Shown one piece after another: positions 37,070-49,515 of a stretch of 64,000 nt of DNA. This DNA comes from Sipunculus nudus (taxonomy: Eukaryota > Annelida > Sipuncula > Golfingiida > Sipunculidae): assembly GCA_026874595.1 (NCBI GenBank), contig CM049319.1:52774917-52838916 (forward strand), given 5' to 3'. The notes beneath the pieces were generated by a model that saw only the letters and a list, made by a program, of their open reading frames with translations, was not told the origin of the DNA and did not search any database. How positions within the stretch are numbered: the stretch's first letter is position 1; each line of letters begins with the position of its first letter. The position numbers and the translations under genes are program-made.

Positions 37070-37215
37070 CAGTGAAACCTGTGTAATAAGATCACCTACA
37101 GAACTGGCCGAAAGTGTCCTTAATTCATAAGTGGTCTTTTATAAGCAAAGAGAATGTTGAGGTTCCTTCAAGGGTGGTCCTATTAAAGAGGTTACCTTTC
37201 AGGCAGGTTCTACTG
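37070..37215. mobile_element. pogo-like MITE, 146 bp
   Basis: Left end CAGTGAAACCTGTGTAATAA; right end read inward CAGTAGAACCTGCCTGAAAG. TA on both flanks. The inside keeps the GTGGTC words seen in the 6987-8207 element. Confidence 0.75.
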
Positions 37216-38354
37216 TATTTGCAAGTGTCATTCAATTGTTAGATCGCATAAATTTGACTTCTTAGCTATACAAGGTATTTACTGACTATCAGATCATATA
37301 TACTTCTCCAAAGATGATATTAACAGCTAATCTCTGTGAACAAACTCTTAGCCTTGAGCCACTTATTAGACTATATTTGACAATGATATGGCAATTTACA
37401 GTTTCCATAAATATTCCAACGCAGGAGTCATTTTTTATTTTCAAACATAGAAGATGCAGTATCTTTTGTTGATTTACTACCTGGAGTGATCTGTGTCCAT
37501 GCTTGAGGGGGGATCCTCCCCACGTGTATTTTATCAGATCTATGGGGATCATACAGTAAATACTTCACATTATAAAGATGTGCAAAGGGTCAACAGGTTG
37601 TCAGTCATCAAGTAACGCCCCCCAAACCTCTCAATCACTTGTTTTGTCACTCACGTTGTTCATCGTAGAATAACACATCGTAAATCATAACCATCAGGTA
37701 CAATTAGTAAATGAGCTTTTAAACCTGTCTGTATACCAATGATATTTATAATACTATGTATCGCCTTCATGTGCAGGCCAACAGACATCTCTGTTAAGGT
37801 AGCATTCGATTCCATGTGTGCGTTTGCAGAAAGTATGTGTTAAGTATGTGTATGCAGCAAGGAATCACATCCATATGAATATTATGGAAATGAAAAGAAG
37901 GGGGATTAGGTAATTATTGGGTAATTATACAGAAGGCCAGCGGGAAAAACTGCAAATACTAGAACCTTATTAGCAAACTGGGCCAGCTAAATTTAGCCTG
38001 CTTCATAAATTAATAGCGGTATACCTGTAATTTCCGACATACAACCTGTGACATCTATGTTTTAGTTGTTTTCAAAATGGCTGGCCCCATGAGCTGCTTC
38101 GAAAAACTGGGAGAAATAAACCTATCTTGATTCAATAAGGAATTTGACATGAATGTACTGAGAGGACAGTGCCCAGGGGAGAGTCTGTCGGTGGAGAGGG
38201 CAAATGTAGCAGCAAAGTTTAGAATGACGCTTTTTTATAACCATGCCCAATTGATTTATCAAATTTTAGTAGTACTATTGTTAATAAACTTTTGCATCTG
38301 AGCACCATTTTGTATTCATTAGATGAAACATAAAAGTTTGTGAGTAATATATAT
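37216..38354. other. Intron with base-balanced part 37470-38220
   Basis: The balanced part holds a GGGGGGATCCTCCCC palindrome-like word near 37506 and TTTTCAAAATGGCTGG near 38069. No coding signal. Weak regulatory candidate. Confidence 0.35.
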
Positions 38355-39118
38355 GTCGAGGCCCAGATTGGCATCTGGCCCAATTTAAAACTGGGCCAGC
38401 CAAGATCAAAATTTTGATTTGGACAGGCCCAGATCAAAATTCTAATCTGGGCCAGACCAGTTTTAAACTGATTAAAATCCTGTGGTGAAGAATTCAGGAT
38501 TTAAATCTGGTCTGGCCTGATTTTAAACTGGGCTGGCCTAGTTTAGAATTTTGATCTAGGCTAGTCAGGTTAACAATCCAGTGGTGGACTGATTTTAAAC
38601 TGGACCAGCCCAGATCAGAATCCTAATCTACTCCTAGGCTTGCTTCAATTACACTATTTTTACATAGCTTGCCCTTAATCAATACAAAGAATTTATAAAA
38701 CAATAATAATTAATATTTTATGAATTATTTCATATTCTATGAAAATTTCATTGGTTGGACTCCTGTCATATTTATTTCGTAATTTTACCTCTTATGTGAA
38801 ATGTCTAAAATATAATTATAAAATGATCATGTTAAACATTGGACTTTTACTGATAAAAAAACAACAAACTAAAAAAAAATTTAATCAATAATTATTAATA
38901 TATATGTTACACAGTGTTAAGCTTGTGATCCAAGACCTGTAAATTCAAAATTTTATTTGTTATTTAAAGTTATTTATCATTTATCATAAGTTGGGTTTTT
39001 GGTCTGTGATCTCTGGTCTGGCCCAGATTAGAATTTTGATCTTGGCCGGTCCAAATCAAAATTTTGATCTGGGCTGGCCCAGTTTTAAATTGGGCCAGAT
39101 TCTAATCTGTGCCTCGAC
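38355..39118. mobile_element. Fold-back (long inverted repeat) element, 764 bp
   Basis: The first roughly 110 bp (GTCGAGGCCCAGATTGGCAT...) and the last roughly 110 bp are near-perfect reverse complements, each made of repeated AATTTTGATCTGGGC and CTGGGCCAG words. The inside carries more diverged copies of the same words. Flanks are ATATAT on both sides. Matching frames on opposite strands (38219-38437 minus, 38991-39185 plus) are mirror images of the arms, not genes. Confidence 0.85.
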
Positions 39119-40080
39119 ATATATATACTGCATGATTTTTTTGTCTTTATCCTCATACAATATATATAATAGGTTGCAAACATAAATACTGCTATTTTCA
39201 TTGCAAATATTTCAAATGTTATTAAAGCTACTACTTAATAAAAAAAACAGTGGTATTTAAACTAACTCAATTGTTCAACATTTTAACACTAGATGGTACT
39301 GAGAAGCAAAAGGGGTAATGTTGAAAATCTAAATGACAATCATCATGCTCAGAGGTACCTGATAAGGTCAGCTTACTAATTCATCAAGTGTATTTGTCTT
39401 CCTAAAGCAGATAGAATAGACCTTTTTTATATACAAACTTGAGGTCTGGTAGAAAACAACTGTCAATAGCCATTTACAGATATAGCAGGGGGAACTTCAC
39501 ATATGTTTGATTGGCTAAATTTATGAAGTACCTGCCTAAAATATACTTATCTGCAGTCTTGAAAACTCAGCAGGAGAATTCATTGGGAGATTTTCATTTT
39601 CTTAAGAGAGCAAGGTGCTTAAATTTCATGATGAACTGACACAGCATATAAAAATGTACATTTGTGTGTGTGTGTGTGTGGGGGGGGGGGGGGACATTTT
39701 AACAACATTATTTCTCAGGCGTAGCTACTATAGTGACTCGTGCCCCCTGGGATATCAGCCGTCGGAAATTAATCCATGCTGATCACTTCCCAGTGTGACA
39801 TCATCACACACGCAACTTGGTGTCAAGTCCAAACTTGCAAGCCCTGAAAACCAGGCACCCCTCACCTGAAGTCTGAGTATTATCACAGCCACTGACTCCT
39901 TGACAGTTATTACAGAACCACCACTTGATCTCTTGGCCCTTTCTTTATCACATCGTCTTATCGTGGGTTCGCCCCCCTCGCTACGCCCCCCTGGCCCTAA
40001 CCACAGTGTCAACTAAGAACATCATTCATTTATGAAACATGATGTCACTGCCATATTACTTAAAAGTAAACATACCGACA
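39119..40080. other. Intron with (TG)n(G)n tract and mixed block 39700-40020
   Basis: A (TG)8 run leading into about 15 G is at 39663-39694. The block 39730-40010 is GC-richer, with TGCCCCCTGGGAT, a partial CTCF-like core on the minus strand. No gene recognised. Confidence 0.4.
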
Positions 40081-40119
40081 AATAAACACCTAGTCCAGTA
40101 TATATCCTAATCTATATTA

Positions 40120-40800
40120 ACTATTCATATACAGTGATTGCTTAATCTATGCTGAGCATTAAGGATAAAAAATACTCTATGTATAACTGAAACTATATTG
40201 ATCATCTTCACTACTACGTATTTCTGAAACTATATCGATCATCTACGATACTTATATGTATTACTGGAACTATATTGATCATTAAGGATCTACAATACTT
40301 CTCTCTTTAACTGAAACTATACTGAACATCTACACTACTTCTATGAATTACTGAAACTATATTGATCACCTAAACTACTTCTTTGTATGACTGAAACTAT
40401 ATTGATCATCTACACTACTTCTATGTATAACTGACAGCTATATTGATCATCTTCACTACTATGTATTACTGAAACTATATTGATCATCTACACTATTTCT
40501 ATGTATTACTGAAACTATTTTGATCATCTATACTACTTATACATATTACTGAAACTATATTGATCATTATGGGTCTACAATACTTCTATGTATTACTGAA
40601 ATTATATTGAACAGTAAGGGTCTAAAATACTACTATGTTTAACTGAAAATGTATTTAACATTAAGAATCTACAATACTTCTATGTTCAACTGAAACATTA
40701 TTGAAAATTAAGGATATACAGTACTTCTATGTTTAACTGAAACTTTATTGAACATTAAGGATCTACAATACTTTAATTGTTAACTTTATCTACATTGAGT
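40120..40800. repeat. Degenerate minisatellite, unit about 40 bp
   Basis: About 15 diverged copies of CTGAAACTATATTGATCATC followed by TACACTACTTCTATGTATTA. Decay increases to the right, where copies become ATTAAGGATCTACAATACTT. Confidence 0.9.
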
Positions 40801-40866
40801 ATTGAGCAATTCTTTTTCAAATCTATATTGGATTTTAATCTACAATGCTTCCATGTACAACTTAAC

Positions 40867-41356
40867 CTAGGTTGACCATTAAGGATCTAAAAACATTTTT
40901 TTTATAACTGATTCCATATAGAGCATTAAGGATATAAAATACTATTAGTTATAACTTAATCTAAACTGATCATTAAGGACTTCCATGTATAACTTAATCT
41001 TAACTTACTGTTGAGGATCTATAATATTTCTACTAATAATTTATTCTATGCTTAATGTTTTAAGTCCTGCAGAACTGAGGTTTTCCAAATGGGTTTGCTT
41101 GTGATAATAATCTAGGTTGACCATTAAGGATCTAAAAACATTTTTTTATAACTGATTCCACATAGACCATTAAGGATCTAAAATACTATTAGTTATAACT
41201 TAATCTAAACTGATCATTAAGGACTTCCATGTATAACTTAATCTTAACTTACTGTTGAGGATCTATAATATTTCTACTAATAATTTTTTCTATGCTTAAT
41301 GTTTAAAGTCCTGCAGAACTGAGGTTTTCCAAATGGGTTTGCTTGTGATAATAATC
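40867..41356. repeat. Recent direct duplication, 2 x 245 bp
   Basis: Copy one 40867-41111 and copy two 41112-41356 abut and are nearly identical, differing at a handful of positions. They start with CTAGGTTGACCATTAAGGAT and end with GCTTGTGATAATAATC. The duplicated segment itself derives from the decayed edge of the 40-bp array. Confidence 0.93.
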
Positions 41357-43200
41357 AACCCTCTGACAGAGAAATATATTTTAAAGTATTTACAAAGCAG
41401 AAGGTTAAAACATGACAGCTATTAGAGTTAAATTGCTTTTAATGCTTAACTATACGATTCCTGCACTTAATTAGTAAATATCTAATTAAAATGAACTTCA
41501 TTAAACACTGCTTTTCCTTCCTGTAATGAAAATGTGATATCCACTCAAACAACTATATAAAGCAAGAACAAAAGTTACTATGTAATATATCCCGAGTCCA
41601 CAGAAGTATTAGGTATCTGTTGGTATGATTACTTTATGTAAGACGACTGAATCTGATTCCGTTTCATAGATATCACTTTAGATATCGTTTAACTCCTGTG
41701 ACCTCATCCTCAGGAAATCCACCGAGGGTGTGAAATCATACCACGGAGAATTAATATACAAGGAAAATCAATATGAAGTCGGTTAGAAAACCACTCTGTT
41801 CGGAGACCAAATAAATCTCATACAATAAACAGTCACTGTTCAACCCAAATGCGATGCCTAGTTGACTGGTAATTGCTATAAGGATACAAGATTACCATTC
41901 TGCACCTAGCAACTGCTGTGTATGTTATATAGAAAATACATGACAAGAGCATGCTATAGGATTGATTAGTTTATTCTTATTATGATCTGGTTGAATTTGC
42001 TGATGGGTTTATCAATGAAATATTTAGTTTATAAGACAAAGGCATATAAAAATATGTTTTAACTACGTCTATTTCCTGATTGATATCACATTTTACCATA
42101 GATGTAGCCATTCAATGTCAAATCAAGCATTTTGGGCACAGGAGGGGTTTGCCGTTTAAACCAAGGGACTTGATTGTCAGGTACAGATAATTAAGATGTC
42201 AGGCTACTTAGAAAGTTAGACTTGTCAAAGATGTGGGGTTTTTTTTCTTTTATCATCTATTGTTAATATTTCCTCCAAGTTTTCTCCCTTTCCCTCCAAT
42301 TTTTTTCCCTGTCATGTCCTACGTATCTCAAAAACAGCACCCATATGTAATCCTATTACAGAGGCTGCAGGATCTGTCCTGGAGAACCCTTGATATATGT
42401 ATGGGAAAAACGACAGCCAAAAACATGGAGACTTTGGGAGTCAACTGCAGCTAAACGATTCCAACCAACTCAAAATACAGGGCCATATCAAATAAAGCTG
42501 GGTTCCACAAAAACTTTTCTTGTGAAACTAACTCCAAGTTTGATAACTGGCTCAACTTACTCGAAGCGGCAGTGAATCACCTGTATTAATAGCTATAAGT
42601 GTTAAGTTCCAGCTGCAAGGACTATAAAAAGCATTTAGTTGGAAGAGAGAAAATACCGATTTTGACTTATTTCTTCTTGGGAATTTATTTTGGGTATGAA
42701 ACTGAACTAGAGTATACAAGCAGGACTTACCTGTACGAATTACATCTCACTGTTATTTGAGTTCAATATTGTTTAAGCATGAAGTGGAACCGTCGTCAGC
42801 TTACCCTGATAACGTAAAACCTGCTTTCTTGATAACAATATCGTATTTCAAAGGATCCGCCTCTCCATCTAGACATATTTTTTTTTAACTCCAAGCTAAT
42901 TTTCTAGGGCAAAAAACCTGTATGACCCAAATCAGGGAAAAAAAATCTGTGACATTCAATGTGAATCTGTTCTACTTCAGACGACTTTACCCAGAATGCT
43001 AAAAACAGGATTACAATAATTCTACCAAAAACAGGGCAGATGGTATGCAAAGAGTATAACAAAAACATTTTCACAACTACTTCCCTGTATACAATCAGTG
43101 CATTTCAGTCAAAATCTGTTTAGTTAGAGTAAAAGAGACAAACAGAAAAAGGATTCAGTGTGCATCGAAACTGCTGTCACCAGAGGTGGGGAGGGGAGGG
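41357..43200. other. Intron with mixed blocks 41560-41960 and 42310-42560
   Basis: Balanced patches in AT-rich sequence. Frames of 61-73 codons on the plus strand near 42233-42575 have no domain. No gene recognised. Confidence 0.33.
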
Positions 43201-44554
43201 TTTAAACATGTTAATGTGGTTTGTTCAATGACCTGACAAACTTTGCAATTATTTTGGATCTCAATTTATCATTTGACTGCTACTCGTCTTTGTCCTTTAA
43301 AGTACCAGTAATCCGTATATAATACAGAATGTAAGCGAAGGAACTTGGAGGCTGCATAATCCATGCAAGACATCCCTTTCTTTCCCTGCCTGAAGGGCAA
43401 ATTAGTCAAATCTATACTGAGGAGAATCCCAAAAGAGGTACAATAGAAAAAATAGCCAAATATATAAATATATGACACCATGAACGATAAACAAAGAAAA
43501 GACCAACTGTTACATCTGGAACGTAGTGGGGCTAAGTTCTTGTGCATATTCTTGCATGATTAATGAATTCTTGACAGTGCCATTCAGTTACCTATTATCA
43601 CAGCATCCTGGACTTGGCAACTGTGCAAAACCAAAGAGGAATTTGTTCGAGTTAATTTTTTTCCTTTTGAACCTTTCAGTTTATTTGAATTTTCTTTTCA
43701 TTGGAACACGGTAGCTAATCTAGTTGTTTCAGCTTGTATGACATTCTTGATTTCTTTGCAATCGGGGCTGCGACATTCATTAGTGGAAACAGTAAAGAAG
43801 TCGACGGGGAATCATACCAGATAGTGGAAAAAATCAGGGACTGTTCTAGGGGACAGCAGCTGTCATACTGGAGTTCATTTGAGCGAGAAGAACTCAGATG
43901 GCACTTAAAAACAAACCACTATCAGAAACCAGTTGTTTCTAATGCATAATACAGCACCCTAGACCAATTAACAGCCAAGCTGCTGTACAGTGCTGCTGCA
44001 GGTCTGGAGCAGTATCAGAGTCTACACACATCACCTGTCCATAGAAACAACATCGTTTGAACCCTCACATTCATTTTATTACCCTTTACCCCCTTAGGTT
44101 GCTGCCACTCTTAGATTTTATGGCAAAGTGCAAAAAGACAGTATCATCATCTATAAAATTATATTATAAAAATTAAAAATTCCAAGGAAAATCTGAAACT
44201 TTTTATAACATGATTTACTGTATATGATGCCATTTAACAAGTATGAAATCAGAAAAAAAACAGCAACATGTGAGAAATTTCACCTGAAGCAAACTAAGTA
44301 TTGCATATTTAAGTAATTTTGGTTCTATAAGGTATGATAAGGGCCAAACTTCAGTCAATAAAATGCATTTTGAAACACTGACTATGCATGTCCCTCAGTG
44401 AATCTTGCACAGTTCTGAAACCTAGAGAGTGTAATATCTGGATGATGAGGGTGGTGGAAAATAAAATCCTCATCTAGTAGAAAATTACAACATATGATAT
44501 ATAACACATAGGATGACAAGAGCTGTGGCTGTCAATGAGTTAGAGAGCTCCCTC

Positions 44555-44560
<6 letters not shown>
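43201..44560. other. Intron, mixed composition
   Basis: Frames of 62-92 codons without domains. No repeat family recognised. Block 43730-44050 is the most balanced. Weak regulatory candidate. Confidence 0.3.

Positions 44561-44590
<30 letters not shown>
44561..44590. repeat. (TC)n microsatellite
   Basis: About 14 TC dinucleotides. Confidence 0.95.
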
Positions 44591-44592
<2 letters not shown>

Positions 44593-44819
44593 CTTGTGTG
44601 ATGTATGCAAGAGTAAAGAACATGACAGGGACGGATTTTGACAGACACATCAAATAATAATGAAAGAACTAATGCTGAAGAATAAAAGTAATATCTGACA
44701 GTGATGTCTTTACTGCAATCCTGATACAGTTATCACCTAATACAGTTATCACCACATAATCATGAACATTATAAATACTTGTACATTATAATATATTTTG
44801 TGCCCTTTACAAATCCGCC

Positions 44820-45130
44820 AATATGATTTCTTGACATACTGGGCTTCTGTGGCTGCCCATTGTGGCTGGGGTTCATGTGATAAATACCCAGCTCCTCACA
44901 GCAGCACAGCCCAGGGCTCCCGCACAACAGCCCCGGACAGCAGGCCTCTTAGTCACGCAAGCTGCCGCCAGTCCTGACGCCTAATCCCTCACATCTCTAA
45001 TGATGAAGAGAAATCTCCCTCATTCCCTCAAGACTGTGGCCATGTTATGGGGAACAGAACCACACCAGCCTTCTGTACTCAACACACAATGTCAAACTAC
45101 CAGCACACAGACCGTCAACCCACCCGCACT
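44820..45130. other. Base-balanced intronic island
   Basis: About 300 bp of GC-rich sequence (44880-45000 is the peak) between AT-rich sequence and the 31-bp array. No coding signal. Candidate regulatory element. Confidence 0.35.
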
Positions 45131-45316
45131 GCTGAGTCAAATCAGATGTAATACACACTGGTAAACACCTAGTCAAAACGAACTTGCATACAGGATGATC
45201 CAGAGCAAACTGACTGCCACATCAAGAAAATACTACAGAGCAACAACCATGTTCAAAATAAGCCAGCAAATCTGAAACATTATCCAGACAAACCAACAAG
45301 CTAAAAGGTAATGAAC

Positions 45317-45430
45317 AAACCTACAAACCAATGGCCTCATCCAGATCAAACCAACAAACAAATGGCTTCATCCAGAACAAACCTACTAACCAATGGCCTT
45401 ATCAAGAACAAACCTACAAACCATTGGCTA
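45317..45430. repeat. Left outlier copies of the 31-bp minisatellite
   Basis: About four copies of ACAAACCTACAAACCAATGG-CCTCATCCAG, the same unit as the main array, separated from it by about 680 bp of unrelated sequence. Confidence 0.9.
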
Positions 45431-46110
45431 CGCTCTTTACACAGCGCTTTAACTAGGCCTATATGGTAAGCGCTGTTTGTTATGACCTTGTATCCTGAAT
45501 TCTTACACCAGAGGGGGAGCACTGTATTTTTGTCCAATCAGATGAGACCTTGTGCTGGAAGACATGGCCAAGTGAGGAATACACAGATCCAATCATGTTC
45601 ATTTCGTTTTGAGTGACAGCTCATCGCACGTCTGAACAAGCCACAGTCTCGGAAAGAATTGCCGCAGACATGGTTTGCTTAGGGCCTTGGACACATAGGA
45701 TGCCCAGCCGGTGAGTTGTAAATCAAACGAAACGTAACAACAAAGGCTGCGTGCACACCTTGCTGGCTGGTTTCAGTTCTGCAGACAACAGATACATGGT
45801 TACGCTAACACAGTCATACTGTCAGAATCGAATCAGTCTATGATGCGAGAATGCAGAGGGAACAATTAAAATTCAATCGTTAACTATCTTCAAACGGCCC
45901 TTGAAGCGCAGCTATGGGCGGAGCCAGGATGCCTGTCGAGTGTTTGTTTATTGGCATCTGGTTGGCTGCTTGTCACATCATACGCACATGTTTTTCAGCG
46001 GACAACAAACTGCCATCTGGTGTCTGAATATATCATAAACATTCAAAGCTGGCAGCGTTAAAATCAGTTGCTTCTTTAGAAGCGTAAGATTTCCGCTGCC
46101 TCGGAAGCGT
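45431..46110. mobile_element. Probable insertion inside the 31-bp array
   Basis: Unrelated, GC-richer DNA between two parts of one array. The borders are mirror-like: CCATTGGCTACGCT on the left, and CCATTGGTTACGCT read inward on the right. ACCATTGG and ACCAATGG at the junctions could also be an 8-bp target duplication, as for hAT elements. A perfect 9-bp hairpin, ACAGCGCTT and AAGCGCTGT, sits just inside the left border. No transposase. The alternative is that this is original sequence between two independent arrays. Confidence 0.5.
45505..45518 (+). promoter_or_regulatory. CTCF-like motif (weak)
   Basis: ACACCAGAGGGGGA is 11 of 14 to the CTCF core, inside the putative insertion. Confidence 0.25.
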
Positions 46111-47640
46111 AACCAATGGGCTCATCCAGAACAAACCTCCAAACCATAAGCCTCATTCAGAACAAACCTACCAACCAATGGCCTCATCCAGATCAAACCT
46201 ACAAATCATAAGCCTCATCCAGAACAAACCTACCAACCAATGGCCTCATCCAGAACAAACCTACAAACCATAAGCCTCATCCAGAACAAACCTACAAACC
46301 ATAAAGCCTCATCCAGAACAAACCTACAAACCAATGGCTTCATCCAGAACAAACCTACCAACCAATGGCCTCATCCAGAACAAACCTACAAACCATAAGC
46401 CTCATAAGGAACAAACCTACAAACCAATGGCCTCATCCAGAACAAACCTACAAACCATAAGCCTCATCCAGGACAAACCTACAAACCAATGGCCTCATCC
46501 AAAAAAAAACCTACAAATCATAAGCCTCATCCAGAATAAACCTACAAACCATAAGCCTCATCCAGAACAAACCTACAAACCAATGGCCTCATCCAGAACA
46601 AACCTACCAACCAATGGCCTCATCAAGAACAAACCTACAAACCATAAGCCTCATCCAGAACAAACCTACAAACCATAAGCCTCATCCAGAACAAACTTAC
46701 AAACCATAAGCCTCATCCAGAACAAACCTACAAACCATAAGCCTCATCCAGAACAAACCTAAAAACCATAAGCCTCATCCAGAACAAACCTACAAATCAT
46801 ACCCTCATAAGGAACAAACCTACAAACCATAAGCCTCATCCAGAACAAACCTACAAACCAATGGCCTCATCCAGAACAAACTTACCAACCAATGGCCACA
46901 TCCAGAACAAACCTACAAACCAAAAGCCTCATCCAGAACAAACCTACAAACCATAAGCCTCATCCAGAACAAACCTACAAACCATAAGCCTCATCCAGAA
47001 CAAACTTACAAACCATAAGCCTCATCTAGAACAAACCTACAAACCATAAGCCTCATCCAGAACAAACCTACAAACCATAAGCCTCATCCAGAACAAACCT
47101 ACAAATCATAAGCCTCATCCAGAACAAACCTACAAACCATAAGCCTCATCCAGAACAAACTTACAAACCATAAGCCTCATCCAGAACAAACCTACAAACC
47201 ATAAGCCTCATCCAGAACAAACCTACAAACCATAAGCCTCATAAGGAACAAACCTACAAACCATAAGCCTCATCCAGAACAAACCTACCAACCAATGGCC
47301 ACATCCAGAACAAACCTACAAACCATAAGCCTCATCCAGAACAAACCTACAAACCATAAGCCTCATCCAGAACAAACTTACAAACCATAAGCCTCATCCA
47401 GAACAAACCTACAAACCATAAGCCTCATCCAGAACAAACCTACAAACCATAAGCCTCATCCAGAACAAACCTACAAACCATAAAGCCTCATCCAGAACAA
47501 ACCTACAAACCATAAAGCCTCATCCAGAACCAACCTACCAAGCACAGGCCTCATCCAGAACAAACCTACCTAGCAAAAGCCTCATCCAGAACAAACCAAC
47601 AAACCACAAGCCTCGTCCAGAACAAACCAAAAGCCTCATG
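46110..47640. repeat. Minisatellite, 31-bp unit, about 50 copies
   Basis: The unit is CATAAGCCTCATCCAGAACA then AACCTACAAAC. Two main variants differ at the start, CCAATGGCCTC and CCATAAGCCTC. The first is common on the left and almost absent on the right. The 114-codon plus frame at 46334-46678 is a repeat artefact. Confidence 0.97.
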
Positions 47641-48090
47641 CAGAAAAGAAATACCCACCAATTGCCTCATCCAAGACAAACCAAAATTTTCATCCAGAAC
47701 AAACTGAAAATCTCATCTAAAACTTAAAATCACAAGCGCCATCAATAATAGGCCCCCCAATAAAGCAAGCTTTATCCAGACCAACAGCCTAATAGGTTCA
47801 TCCATAACAAACCAGGTTCATCCATGGATACAAAACTCAAACCCCATCAGCTTCATCAAGACCAAACCAAGGAACCAACAATCCTATCCTGACCGAACCA
47901 GCAAAACCAAAAGCCTATTCCAGTACAACATACCAAATCAAGCAAAGTGGTAAACAATAAGCCTCCAAAATAGCTAGCTTGCAAATCACAAGCCTCACTC
48001 AGAGACTACATACTAACTGTCACACTAATCCAACCTTCAGACCCACTGCCTCATCTGAACAAGCCACAGCCTCACCCACAAAACCTTGCA
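47641..48090. repeat. Decayed right edge of the 31-bp array
   Basis: Scattered GCCTCAT, CATCCAGA and AACAAACC words at irregular spacing, fading out by about 48090. Confidence 0.7.
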
Positions 48091-49310
48091 AACCGATTTT
48101 GTCTATATAGTGCCATGTCATGTTTTTCTAATAATGACTGGGATGAGAAACTGTTGTGGACCCAACAGATGTAGGTGATTAGTGTGCTAAGACTGGTTCT
48201 CAAAAACAAGAAGATAAAATGCAGACTTTCAGATCCAGTCAATCAGGTATAGATCCATCCTGTATTTCAAGCCCCTGGCAGCTGTTAATTCCAAAGATCA
48301 ACAAGCAGTTCCACCAGGTGGAGCCAGTGTGCTGTAGTTGATGATAATTAATGTTATGTTCTAAAAAGCGAATGTTATCACCAGCAACAATCAGGCAGCT
48401 GAGGCTGAACAGTAAGGTCCAGCAAACACTGCATTTGGTGCCTGCATGCTGCATACACATACTCCTGCTAAACCAAGCATTAAACTATTAAGTGTCATCC
48501 TTATGCACCAAAGCACAGAACATCCTAGGAATCCTTTCTGTACCTAAAGATTAAAGCAGCAGGAACAATGGTACGCCAGCTGTGACAGCCACCCCTCAGG
48601 TCTGCAGTCCTATTACTCTGGGTAAGATCTGTCAAGACCTGGATGCATTCCCAGAGGTCACCAGGTACACATGAACACAATATTTATGAGTCTCAAAAAC
48701 AAGTTGAATAAGTCACTATCTTAACCCCAGTCACAGAGTGTACTGAGTGCTTGAAATAACTGCTGTACTGCACTAACTATTCTCCTGCTCTAATTATTTA
48801 TCCTGCAAGTGGACTTGAATTTATATGAAAATATAAAATCATTACGATTTCCTCCAAAACAATACTGAATTTAAATGATCACTGCTGCAAAGTCAGCACC
48901 TGACCATAACTTAAGACTGAACTTCTGATTTTAAGTACAACAGTTAGGAGCATATATTAAACAAATGCTAAAATTGTGAAGTACAAAATCAATAAAAAAA
49001 ATCTCTTTTAAATCATATTTGGAGACAAAAACATTTATTAATCAGGATTCAACATCTGCTAAGTTTATATTACAATAATTGTAAAAGGAGTGCATAGTGA
49101 AATTATTTTAAAAATTACTTTATATATCAATTCTAAAACAAACTTTGGTTCCCCAATCTCAATTCTACATTGTAAGCATGAATTGAAAATTAAAGATACT
49201 CAAGTGCATGCTTAAAACATCTGACCATGAGGGAACCCTTAAAAACAGGATTTTCTCCCAAATATAACATAAAATTTCTCTTTCTTATCAAACATGTAAA
49301 TTACTGGAGT
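48091..49310. other. Intron with base-balanced part 48130-48720
   Basis: The balanced part contains CCAGGTGGAGCCAGTG and GTACGCCAGCTGTGACAGCC-type words. The 73-codon minus frame lacks a domain. The rest is AT-rich filler. Confidence 0.33.
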
Positions 49311-49319
49311 TAGTTTTGG

Positions 49320-49515
49320 CGTTTCCTTGTGTCTCCATGAAGTGTAAGTAATGTCACAATTAAGTGAAAGACATATGGTGCTTTAGAAATTCTATATTTC
49401 TGGATGGAATGTGTGTGAAACTGACATGAAAGAACTTGTGTATTTCTCCTTGAAATGTACATGAAACTGACATTATAGAACTAGAGGAATTTTTCCTCGA
49501 AATGTACACACAACC
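49320..49515. repeat. Degenerate tandem repeat, unit about 57 bp
   Basis: Three diverged copies share TTTCTCCTTGAAATGTACAT then GAAACTGACATTATAGAACT-like sequence. Confidence 0.65.

Noticed and set aside
38219-39185. Two similar frames (minus and plus) suggesting a duplicated small gene
   Set aside because: They are the two arms of the fold-back element read in opposite directions.
46334-46678. 114-codon frame rich in TNLPTNG-type repeats
   Set aside because: Translation of the 31-bp array; it opens only where three units keep frame.
49362-49375. miR-71-like word TGAAAGACAT
   Set aside because: Match stops after 10 bases, sits in a degenerate repeat, and no hairpin partner is visible.
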